From positions 1-64,000 of the forward strand of contig BIFP01000020.1 of assembly GCA_005402585.1 (NCBI GenBank): a DNA stretch of 64,000 nt, given 5' to 3'. This document shows, one piece after another, positions 24,113 through 31,867 of the stretch (the stretch's first letter is position 1; each line of letters starts with the position of its first letter). The position numbers and the translations under genes were made by a program. Source of the DNA: Micromonosporaceae bacterium KJ-029 (lineage in GTDB: Bacteria > Actinomycetota > Actinomycetes > Mycobacteriales > Micromonosporaceae). A model generated the notes under the pieces. That model did no database searches and was not told the origin of the DNA. It worked only from the letters and a program-made list of their open reading frames with translations.

Positions 24113-25668
24113 GAGGTCAACTCCTGGCGTAGCAGGTTCCGGTCGAACTTCCCGTTCGGTGAGCGGGGCAGCGCGGGCCGCACCACGATCTCCCGGGGCA
24201 GCATGTACGGCGGCAGTTCCCGCTTGAGGGCGGCGAGCAGCGTCGCCCGGTCGAGGTCGGCGCCGTCGGGCGCGCTCACGACCAGCACCACCCGCTGGCC
24301 GAGCTTCGGATCGGGCAGCCCGAGCGCCACCGCGTCCCGGACGAGGCCGCTGTCGTAGACGACCTCCTCGATCTCGGTGGGGCTCACCCGGTACCCGGAC
24401 GTCTTGATCATGTCGTCGATCCGTCCGACGAAGTAGAGGAAGCCCTCCTCGTCACGGACGACGGTGTCGCCGGACCAGACCGCCGGCTCCGGCAGCAGTT
24501 CCCCGTCGCGGCCGGGCGCCGGGCGGAACCGCTCGGCCGTACGCACCGGATCGTTCCAGTAGCCGAGGGCGACCAGCGCGCCGCGGTGCACCAGTTCGCC
24601 CTCCTCCCCCGGCTCGCACGGCGTGCCGTCCGGACGGACCACGAGGATCTCCGCGTTGGGGATCGCCTTGCCGATCGAGTCGGGCCGGTGGTCCACCTCG
24701 GACGGATCGAGGTAGGTGGAGCGGAACGCCTCGGTCAGCCCGTACATCAGGTAGGGGCGGGCGGCGGGGAAGACGGCGCGCAGCTTGTCCAGGGTGGCCT
24801 TGGGCATCCGCCCGCCGGTGTTCGCGAAGTACCGCAGATGCGTGCTGGCCTCCGCCGGCCAGTGCTGCCCGACCAGCTGCAACCACAGCGGCGGTACGCA
24901 GGTCAGCCCGGTGACGCGGTGTCGGGCGCACAGCCGCACCACGTCCTTCGGCAGCAGGTAGTTCATCAGCACCACATGGGCGCCGGCGGCGAAGGCGGTG
25001 GTGAGCTGGCTGAAACCGGCGTCGAAGCTGAGCGGCAGCGCGGCCAGGATCACGTCGTCGGCGGAGTTCGCCAGGTAGCGGCTGACACTGGCCGCCCCGG
25101 CGAGCAGGTTGCGGTGCGAGAGCACCACCCCCTTCGGCTTGCCGGTGCTGCCGGAGGTGTAGAGGATCGCGGCCATGTCCACGTCGATGCCGGTGGTGTC
25201 AGGTGGGACGGGGTTGCCGTCGCGCAGCTCCGCCCAGGTGGTCACCGCCTGCCGGCCGGTCCCGGTGCCGTCACCGCCGACCAGAATCACCTGCTCGACG
25301 GACTTGACCTGCTCCAACTCCTCACGCAGCAGCGCGTACCGCTCGGCAGTGGTGACCAGTACCCGCACCGCGCAGTCGGCCAGGATGTAGCCGACCTGCC
25401 GGGGCCGCAACAACGGGTTGACCGGGACGAAGACACCACCGGCGGCGGAGACACCGAAGATCGCCCCGACCGCTTCGATCCGCTTCTCGGTCCAGACGGC
25501 CACCCGGTCGCCACGCTCGACGCCGAGCCGACGCAGGCCGCTGCCCACCGCGGCCACGTCCTGCCAGAGCTGCGCATAGCTGACCGTGTCGTCCTTGTAG
25601 GTCAGTGCCGGCGCGTCGCCCCGCCGGGCGGCCGCGTCGGCGACGAGCTCGTGAAGTTGAGTACGCAT
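24109..25668 (-). CDS. AMP-forming acyl-CoA/acyl-ACP ligase (exosortase-A-associated type)
   Basis: A 519-residue ANL-superfamily adenylating enzyme. The P-loop-like motif is LYTSGSTGKPKGVVLSH (about 168-184), the A5 region is YLMYGLTEAF, and the hinge and C-domain carry GRIDDMIKTSGYRVSPTEIE and NGKFDRNLL with the catalytic lysine. It activates a carboxylic acid as an acyl-AMP and passes it to CoA or, given the neighbour at 22605, to the ACP. ATG 25668 follows GAGGGACGAA. Together with the decarboxylase and ACP it probably makes an acylated modification of the polysaccharide. Confidence 0.92.
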   Translation of the reverse strand: MRTQLHELVADAAARRGDAPALTYKDDTVSYAQLWQDVAAVGSGLRRLGVERGDRVAVWTEKRIEAVGAIFGVSAAGGVFVPVNPLLRPRQVGYILADCAVRVLVTTAERYALLREELEQVKSVEQVILVGGDGTGTGRQAVTTWAELRDGNPVPPDTTGIDVDMAAILYTSGSTGKPKGVVLSHRNLLAGAASVSRYLANSADDVILAALPLSFDAGFSQLTTAFAAGAHVVLMNYLLPKDVVRLCARHRVTGLTCVPPLWLQLVGQHWPAEASTHLRYFANTGGRMPKATLDKLRAVFPAARPYLMYGLTEAFRSTYLDPSEVDHRPDSIGKAIPNAEILVVRPDGTPCEPGEEGELVHRGALVALGYWNDPVRTAERFRPAPGRDGELLPEPAVWSGDTVVRDEEGFLYFVGRIDDMIKTSGYRVSPTEIEEVVYDSGLVRDAVALGLPDPKLGQRVVLVVSAPDGADLDRATLLAALKRELPPYMLPREIVVRPALPRSPNGKFDRNLLRQELTS

Positions 25669-25701
25669 CTCGGGGTTCGTCCCTCTCGTCCGGGCACCCG
25701 G

Positions 25702-26562
25702 TCACCAGCTGAGGCAGACCAGCTCGCTGTAGAGGTAGTCGACGTCGTCGGGGTCGAGGCTGTCGCTGCGGAACATCTTGCGTCGGGTGTCGGGCAGCAG
25801 CACCGACAGCGGCGGGCGCGCGCCGACCACCCGTAGCTCCGCGAGGGTGGCGAGCACGCCGTGACGCAGCAGCAGATGGCGCAGCAGCATCCGGTGCATC
25901 CGGCGGAACAGGGCCGGGTTGCTGACGTACAGGATCGACGCGAACAGCGGCAGTCGCTTGCGGCGGTCCCGGCGGAACACGACGTGGCAAAACTCGTCGC
26001 CGTCGGCCAGCACGACGTGCCGGGCGGCCGGGGCCTCCGCGTGGTCGAGGTAACGCTCCAGGTCGGGCCCGGTGAGCGTCCGGCGGATCACCTCCGGGTC
26101 GGCGCTGACCAGGCGGCGGCCGGGCACCGAGGGCCACGGCAGGTTCGGCATCAGCGCGGTGGTGGTCTCCAGGAAGCGGAACCCCAGCCGGGTGTTGATC
26201 GGCACCACGTTGCCGCTCGGCGACAGGTCGGTGAAGTGGTAGTCGGGCTGGGCCAGCAACGCCTTGAGCAGCTTGAGGCTGTGGAAGCGGAACTCGGGAA
26301 GCACGCACCAGGCACCGAGGTTGCAGAACCGCTCCACCTGCCCGGCCACCGTGCGTTCGGAGTAGAAGGCGAGCAGCACGCCGACCACTGTCCCGCCGTC
26401 GGCGACCAGCATCATGCCGTGGTTCGGGGCGTCGACCTTCCAGGGCACGTCGACCGCACGCACCCACGCCTCCACGGCGACTTGACCGTTAAGGTGGGTA
26501 TGGAGGAAGTGTCCTGCCGCCCTCACCCGCGCCTCGGTGACGGGCTCGACCCGGACCCCCAT
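25702..26562 (-). CDS. GNAT-like acyltransferase
   Basis: A 286-residue protein with an N-terminal GNAT-type core (residues about 5-140: VEPVTEARVRAAGHFLHTHLNG, GTVVGVLLAFYSERTV, then LPEFRFHSLKLLKALLAQPDYHFTDLSPSGNVVPINTRLGFRFLE). The motif YHFTDLSPSGNVVPINTRLGF is close to the asparagine-containing acceptor region of N-acyltransferases. The C-terminal half is longer than usual and unassigned. It starts a minus-strand unit with the ligase, decarboxylase and ACP genes, so it may transfer the ACP-bound group onto a sugar or lipid. Confidence 0.7.
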   Translation of the reverse strand: MGVRVEPVTEARVRAAGHFLHTHLNGQVAVEAWVRAVDVPWKVDAPNHGMMLVADGGTVVGVLLAFYSERTVAGQVERFCNLGAWCVLPEFRFHSLKLLKALLAQPDYHFTDLSPSGNVVPINTRLGFRFLETTTALMPNLPWPSVPGRRLVSADPEVIRRTLTGPDLERYLDHAEAPAARHVVLADGDEFCHVVFRRDRRKRLPLFASILYVSNPALFRRMHRMLLRHLLLRHGVLATLAELRVVGARPPLSVLLPDTRRKMFRSDSLDPDDVDYLYSELVCLSW

Positions 26563-27008
26563 TCAGGTCGTCCGGCCCAGGGCAGGGCGACCGCACCGCC
26601 GGTACTCGGCGGGGTGCGGGTCGTCAACGGAGCGGACGGACCACAACGGATCGCCACACCGGCTCCGGTCTACCACCGCAGACTCCCTCGAACATCCGAC
26701 ATGCGCTGCCCCGACCGGGCACGGCTGGATCCGGCCGGGTGGCCGATACGGCGGGGGGCTGCCGCGACGATACCCCGCGTTACCGCGGCAGGGCCGCAGC
26801 TGCGCCGGATATCCGTCAGTCGTCGGCCGGAACCTGCCCGCCCGGCCGGTCATCACCCGACGGTCGCGGGACCGTCCCGTCCCAACCGGGTCCCGTCTCC
26901 GGCCGTCCCGTTCTACCCAGCTACCCCACCCGGCATCGCCGGAACGAGGCACTGATCCGGACCGCGGCATGAGCCGCGCGGACCCAGGACCGTGAGGAGT
27001 AGAAAACA
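26563..27008. other. Intergenic divergent-promoter region, no gene seen
   Basis: About 445 bases between the divergent GNAT-like and beta-helix genes, rich in CpG and with no plausible coding frame. It should hold both promoters. The RBS of the beta-helix gene is GAGGAG at about 26994-26999, 9 bases before ATG 27009. Confidence 0.5.
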
Positions 27009-28169
27009 ATGAAGCCCAGACGCCGGTACGGCCTGACCCGACGGATCGCCGTCGTCGGCACCCTGGCGGCGCTGCTCGCGACGTCCGGCGCGCTTGCCGT
27101 CAACTCGTACGCGGCAAGTCGCCCGCAGCCTGCGGAGGCCCGCTCCGGCGCGGCGGTCAGGACTCCGGCACCGGAAGGCCATCGGGGCAGGCACGACTGG
27201 TGGCACCGCCGGTCTCCGCGCCCCACGCCGACGAAAACCCGCCCACCGGTCAGCGGTACGCCGCGGCCGTCCACGCCGGCCCCGACGCCGAGCCCCACGC
27301 CGAGCCCGACGCCCACCTCGTCGCCCAGCCCCACGCCGTCACCAGGCCCGAGCCGCAGCTGCGCGCTGCCGGCGTACCCCACCGCCGCCTGCACCGGAGT
27401 GCCGGCGGGCTGGACGCCGAAGGTGCAGCACCGGGGAGACCTCGTCATCACCCGGGCCGGCACCGTACTGGAGGACCACCTGGTCACCGGGAGCATCCTG
27501 GTCAAGGCCGAGAACGTGGTCATCCGCCGCACCCGGCTGTACGGCACGGTCGACAACTTCGTCGGCGACCGCATCTACGATCGGCTGCTCATCGAGGACT
27601 CCGAGGTGGTGAATCCGCCCGGTCAGGAGTTCTCCACCAACCAGCTCTATGCCTTCGGGGTGGCGAACTACACCTGCCGCCGCTGCAAGGTGGTCAACCG
27701 GATGGAGGGTTGGCGGGTCGGGGCGAAGGAGTTCGTGGGTGCCGGGCCGGTGACCATCGAGGACTCGTACGCCCGACTCGCCGTGCCGCCCGGGATGTGT
27801 CAGACGGTGGACCCGCACGGCGACGGCGTGCAGGGCTATCACGGCCCGACCGTCGTCCTGCAGCACAACACCTTCGACCAGCGCCTCGACAACTGCCCCA
27901 CCGCGCCGATCTTCATTCCGGACCAGTACAACGACGGCGGGACGATCCGCGACAACCTGCTGGCCGGCGGGGGTTACTCGCTGCGGGCCAGCGGCGGCTG
28001 GTTCCCCGCGATCACCGGCAACAAGATCGTGCACGACTCGTACGGCTACGGCCCAATCGACATCGACTGCCGCAAGGTCGGCACCTGGAGCGGGAACGCC
28101 ACGGTCCGGTACGACTGGGCCACGGGCCGCGTGCTCAGCGAGGTCACCCCGCTCGCTCGCTGCGGCTGA
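27009..28169 (+). CDS. Secreted right-handed beta-helix protein with Pro/Thr linker
   Basis: A 386-residue protein. Residues 1-37 form a signal peptide (RIAVVGTLAALLATSGALAVNSYAASR). Residues about 65-120 are a Pro/Thr/Ser-rich spacer (repeated TPSPTP units), likely a cell-wall-spanning linker. The C-terminal part is a beta-helix with LVITRAGTVLEDHLVTGSILVKAENVVIRRT, clearly paralogous to the protein at 21487-22590, and conserved cysteine pairs (CALPAYPTAAC, YTCRRCKVV). A glycan-binding or glycan-modifying surface role is likely from context. Confidence 0.82.
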   Translation: MKPRRRYGLTRRIAVVGTLAALLATSGALAVNSYAASRPQPAEARSGAAVRTPAPEGHRGRHDWWHRRSPRPTPTKTRPPVSGTPRPSTPAPTPSPTPSPTPTSSPSPTPSPGPSRSCALPAYPTAACTGVPAGWTPKVQHRGDLVITRAGTVLEDHLVTGSILVKAENVVIRRTRLYGTVDNFVGDRIYDRLLIEDSEVVNPPGQEFSTNQLYAFGVANYTCRRCKVVNRMEGWRVGAKEFVGAGPVTIEDSYARLAVPPGMCQTVDPHGDGVQGYHGPTVVLQHNTFDQRLDNCPTAPIFIPDQYNDGGTIRDNLLAGGGYSLRASGGWFPAITGNKIVHDSYGYGPIDIDCRKVGTWSGNATVRYDWATGRVLSEVTPLARCG

Positions 28170-28200
28170 CCCTGGGGCGACGGGTGTTCGTGTGCTCCTC

Positions 28201-28235
28201 GGCCCGGGCGGAAGGTCACCGCCACCGCCCGGGCC
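28201..28235 (+). terminator. Hairpin terminator after the beta-helix gene
   Basis: GGCCCGGGCGG (28201-28211) pairs perfectly with 28225-28235 around a 13-base loop, 31 bases after the stop of the beta-helix gene. Confidence 0.65.
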
Positions 28236-28438
28236 CAGGCTTCGTACCCGCCTGGAACGCCCGCCAGGATCCCTCGCGGTCACCGCTCCCCCTCAACAAA
28301 ACCATCCCTGCGGTCAGCCGACAGTCACCCGACATTCGGCTGCCCACGCCATGCAGTCAGGACTCGTCAGCCGCCTCGCCATCAACCCACCACAGTGGTG
28401 TGGTGCTGACGATCAACCATGGCGGTAACCTCCCCGGC

Positions 28439-29089
28439 ATGCCCCGACTGCGCGACCTCCTCGTGGACACAGATCAATCCTGGGGCGGACGGCGTCGCGC
28501 CCGCCGCGCCCGCTGGCTGGCCGACAACTTCCCCAACCTCGCTGACATGACCGTCATTGACCTCGGCGGCAGGGTCGACACGTGGCAGCACGCTCCGGTA
28601 CGGCCCGCCCACGTGCACGTCGTCAACCTGGAAGCGCCGCCGGCCGACCTGCCTGACTGGGCTGAGGTGGACCACGGCGACGCCTGCCAGCTGCCCGACC
28701 GGATCGCCGCCCGCCGCTACGACCTCGTGTTCAGCAACTCCGTACTCGAACACGTGGGTGGGCATGAGCGACGCGAGAGGTTCGCCGAAGCGGTGCACCA
28801 ACTCGCCGACCGGCACTGGATTCAAACCCCGTACCGGCATTTTCCGATCGAACCCCACTGGATCGCCCCCGGCATGCAGTACCTGCCGGTGTCGGCCCGC
28901 GCCCGACTGGCACTGCGGTGGCCGCTCGCCCACACCCGACCCAGGACGCGGGACGAGGCGGTGCGGGAGGTGTTGTGGACGGATCTGGTGGACTACACGC
29001 AGATGCGGCTGCTGTTCCCCCGTTCGCGGATTCTGACCGAACGGCTGGCGGGGCTGCCGAAGTCGCTGATCGGCGTCGCGGGCGAGTGA
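28439..29089 (+). CDS. SAM-dependent methyltransferase-like protein
   Basis: A 216-residue protein with a class I methyltransferase core: VIDLGGRVDTWQHAP (modified motif I), VHVVNLEAPPADLPDW as the acidic post-I strand, and YDLVFSNSVLEHVGGHERRERFAEAVHQL as motif IV plus the following helix. This arrangement is common in glycosyl- or lipid-modifying methyltransferases of surface-polysaccharide clusters. The start is uncertain: ATG 28439 has no clear RBS, and the frame stays open upstream. Its last base abuts the stop of the convergent flippase gene with no gap. Confidence 0.75.
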   Translation: MPRLRDLLVDTDQSWGGRRRARRARWLADNFPNLADMTVIDLGGRVDTWQHAPVRPAHVHVVNLEAPPADLPDWAEVDHGDACQLPDRIAARRYDLVFSNSVLEHVGGHERRERFAEAVHQLADRHWIQTPYRHFPIEPHWIAPGMQYLPVSARARLALRWPLAHTRPRTRDEAVREVLWTDLVDYTQMRLLFPRSRILTERLAGLPKSLIGVAGE

Positions 29090-30547
29090 TCAGCCGACCG
29101 TCTTGAGTTCACGGACGACGTGCCGCAACCGGTAGCCGAGGACACCGATGGCGGCGAGCGCGGTGACGCCGGCCACCCCGAGCACCACCAGGTCGATCGC
29201 GGTGGCCCGGGCCACCAGCAGGGCCACCGCCACGACGACCGCGGCACCGAGCAGCGGCGGCCCCAGCCGCACCGCGACCGGCACGGGCGCGATCCCCACC
29301 CGGCGCAGCGAGACCAGGTAGAGCGGGAGGATCACCAGCAGGGCGACCGCGAACTGGACCGCCGAGGCGCTCCAGAGCCCGCCGAACACGCACGCCGCGT
29401 ACAGGGCGGGCAGCAGCACGACGAACCAGATCACCTGGACGGTGAGCACCACCCGGGTGTCGGCGATCACCACGAAGTAGTCGTAGAAGAGTTCGAAGAT
29501 GATGCGCAGCGCCGCCAGCGGCCCCAGCCACAGCAGCACCGCCGACGCTGGCTGCCAGACGTCGCCGTAGAGGAAGCGGATCAGGGCGTCCGACGCCGCG
29601 GCCAGCAGCAGGCACGCCGGCAGGGTGATCGAGCCGAGCAGACCCAGCGCAGACAGGAACGACCGGCGCATCGCCGGCCGGTCGTGCTGCAGCCGGGCCA
29701 GCGCGGCCGGCAGCACCGCCCGCACCGGTTGGGAGAAGACGGTGACCGGCCAGCTGGCGAGTTGCAGCGCCAGCACGTAGTAGCCGAGGGCGGTCGGGCC
29801 GAGGGTGGCGCCGACCACGACCCGGTCGAGGTTGGTGGTGGCGAACACGACGATGCTGGAGCCGGCGAGCGGCAGGCCGAACTGGAGCAGGGCGCGGGCC
29901 TTCGCCGGGTCGAATCCGAAGCGCAGGCCCTGCGGGGCGAACGCGATGAACAGCACCGCGCCGGCGAGCGAGCCGGCGAGTTGCCCGACGGCCAGGCTCA
30001 TCGCCCCGTTGCCGGCGAGCGCGAGGCCGATCGACGCCAGTGCGCTGGTCCAGTTGGTCACCAGGTCGGCGACGGTCTTGCGGTCCTGGCGGAACGCGCG
30101 TTGCAGTAGCGCCACGGGGGTCGCCACGAGGCCGCTGACGATAACGCTGAGCCCCAGGACCCGGATGATCGTGGTCGAGCCGGGATCACCGAGCGCGCGG
30201 GCCAGGATGGGCGCGCCGAAGTAGAGCGCGCCGTAGACGAGCGTGCTGGTGAGCACCGAGAGCGTGGCCACCGTCGGCGCGATCTCACGAGGGTCGCCGG
30301 GCCAGCGTACGATCGCCAGGCTCACCCCGAGTTCGTTGAAGCTGAGCACCGCCAGCAGGACCACCAGGGCCACGGCGAAGGTGCCGAAGGCGTCCGGGCC
30401 GAGAATCCGGGCCAGCGCGATGCCGATGGCCAGCGTGCTGAGCCGACTGATGATGGTGCTCGCCAGGCTCCAGCCCAGGGCCCGGGACGCCTTGGCGAAG
30501 AGGGCCGGCTGCTCGGCTACCGGGGTGGGACGCTCCTCGACGCTCAC
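29090..30547 (-). CDS. Wzx-type oligosaccharide flippase
   Basis: A 485-residue polytopic protein (about 12-14 membrane helices) of the MATE/Wzx polysaccharide-transporter superfamily: LGWSLASTIISRLSTLAIGIALARILGPDAFGTFAVAL at the N-terminus, then FGLPLAGSSIVVFATTNLDRVVVGATLGPTALGYYVLALQLASWP. It moves lipid-linked repeat units across the membrane. GTG 30547 overlaps the stop of the glycosyltransferase gene by 4 bases, so it is translated with it. Confidence 0.9.
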   Translation of the reverse strand: MSVEERPTPVAEQPALFAKASRALGWSLASTIISRLSTLAIGIALARILGPDAFGTFAVALVVLLAVLSFNELGVSLAIVRWPGDPREIAPTVATLSVLTSTLVYGALYFGAPILARALGDPGSTTIIRVLGLSVIVSGLVATPVALLQRAFRQDRKTVADLVTNWTSALASIGLALAGNGAMSLAVGQLAGSLAGAVLFIAFAPQGLRFGFDPAKARALLQFGLPLAGSSIVVFATTNLDRVVVGATLGPTALGYYVLALQLASWPVTVFSQPVRAVLPAALARLQHDRPAMRRSFLSALGLLGSITLPACLLLAAASDALIRFLYGDVWQPASAVLLWLGPLAALRIIFELFYDYFVVIADTRVVLTVQVIWFVVLLPALYAACVFGGLWSASAVQFAVALLVILPLYLVSLRRVGIAPVPVAVRLGPPLLGAAVVVAVALLVARATAIDLVVLGVAGVTALAAIGVLGYRLRHVVRELKTVG

Positions 30548-31767
30548 CCGAGCATCCGTCGGATCCGCTGGCGGGCGGTGGTGGGCAGCAGATCAGCCGT
30601 GGCCTTGTGCCCGGCCATCCGCAGTCCCTCCCGCAGCCGGGTTCCCGACGCGGGTCGGTGCCGCAGCGCGTCGGCGTAGACCTCGTGCAGGGTCTGGGTG
30701 GCCGCCTTCAGGCTGTATCGACCCAGGACGAGTCGCCGTCCCCAGTCACCGCGCTCGGCGCGCAGCTGCCGGTCGCCGGCCAGCTCACCGATCTGCGCCG
30801 CCAGCGGGGCCGGGTCGAGGTCGCCGTCGCCGATGCCGTAGAAGCCCCAGCGGAGGAAGTAGTCGATCGTCTCCGGAGCGCAGGTCCGGGAGAAGCCCTT
30901 GATGCCGAGCACCACCAGGGGTCGCCCGAAGGCCATCGCCCGCAAAGCCGAACCGCCCATGCCCAGGGCGATGTCCGCGGCCGCGTATGCCGCGCGCGGG
31001 TCGTCCATCGGGCCGGTCAGCACCACCGCCGGCCGGCCGAGGGCCGCGTTGGCCCGCTCCGCCTCGGCCGCCACGTCGGGTTGGGAGGGTCCGCCGCCGG
31101 TCACCACCAACCGGAGTCGGTCGTCGGCGAGCAGCCGCAGGGCGCGGATCGCCCGCAACACGCCCTCGGCCTTCATGTCCGGTTCGAGCCGGGACACCAC
31201 GCCGATCACGATCTCGTCCGGGCCGATGCCATGACGCTGACGGAACGGGTGCCCGTCGACCACCGCCGGGTCGTCGACGTCGGTGTTGACCGGGGGCTCG
31301 ATCAGCGCCGGCCGCGTTCGGAACGCGGCCGCCTCCGACACCAGCTGTGCGGTGCCGACGACGAGGCCGCCGTAGCGGGGCAGCCAGCGCGGGACCCGCA
31401 TGCCGTACACGGTGGTGACCACCGGCGTGCCGAGACGCAGGTGCGGGCCGTAGAAGGCGTCGAGGGCCACCGAGTACTCGTACGCGTGCACGAGGTCGGC
31501 CCGGAAGTCGCGGACGGCCCGGGTCAACGCCCGGGACAGTCCCGGCCGGACCGGGATCGCGCGTCCCAGTCGCTCGGCCCGGTGCCGTACGGCGATCACC
31601 GGCAGTCCCGCCTGCCGGGCGAGGGTCGCCACCGGGCCGGGCTCGTCCCGGTAGTTGCCGAAGATCGCCACCTGGTGGCCCTGGTCCCGGACGGCGACCG
31701 CGAGATCCAGGGCGTTGAGCTGGCTACCCCCGAGTTCCAGATGGTGCAGGCCGACGAGCAGTCGCAC
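30544..31767 (-). CDS. GT4-type glycosyltransferase
   Basis: A 407-residue GT-B enzyme. N-terminal domain: LLVGLHHLELGGSQLNALDLAVAVRDQGHQV (the GG loop near residue 15 of GT4 enzymes). C-terminal domain: EIVIGVVSRLEPDMKAEGVLRAIRAL, then LRLVVTGGGPSQPDVAAEAER and a phosphate-binding EX7E-like region around IALGMGGSALRAMAFGRPLVV. GTG 31767 follows GGGGG by 5 bases. It adds a sugar to the growing repeat unit; donor and linkage unknown. Confidence 0.9.
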   Translation of the reverse strand: MRLLVGLHHLELGGSQLNALDLAVAVRDQGHQVAIFGNYRDEPGPVATLARQAGLPVIAVRHRAERLGRAIPVRPGLSRALTRAVRDFRADLVHAYEYSVALDAFYGPHLRLGTPVVTTVYGMRVPRWLPRYGGLVVGTAQLVSEAAAFRTRPALIEPPVNTDVDDPAVVDGHPFRQRHGIGPDEIVIGVVSRLEPDMKAEGVLRAIRALRLLADDRLRLVVTGGGPSQPDVAAEAERANAALGRPAVVLTGPMDDPRAAYAAADIALGMGGSALRAMAFGRPLVVLGIKGFSRTCAPETIDYFLRWGFYGIGDGDLDPAPLAAQIGELAGDRQLRAERGDWGRRLVLGRYSLKAATQTLHEVYADALRHRPASGTRLREGLRMAGHKATADLLPTTARQRIRRMLG

Positions 31768-31867
31768 CGCTACCCCCACTTCGAGCGGTCCGGCGGGTGT
31801 GCCGCCAGTCTGTCGTGTCGACGCCGCGTGCGGGACGGCGGCACGCCGCCGTCCCGCACGCCGACGG

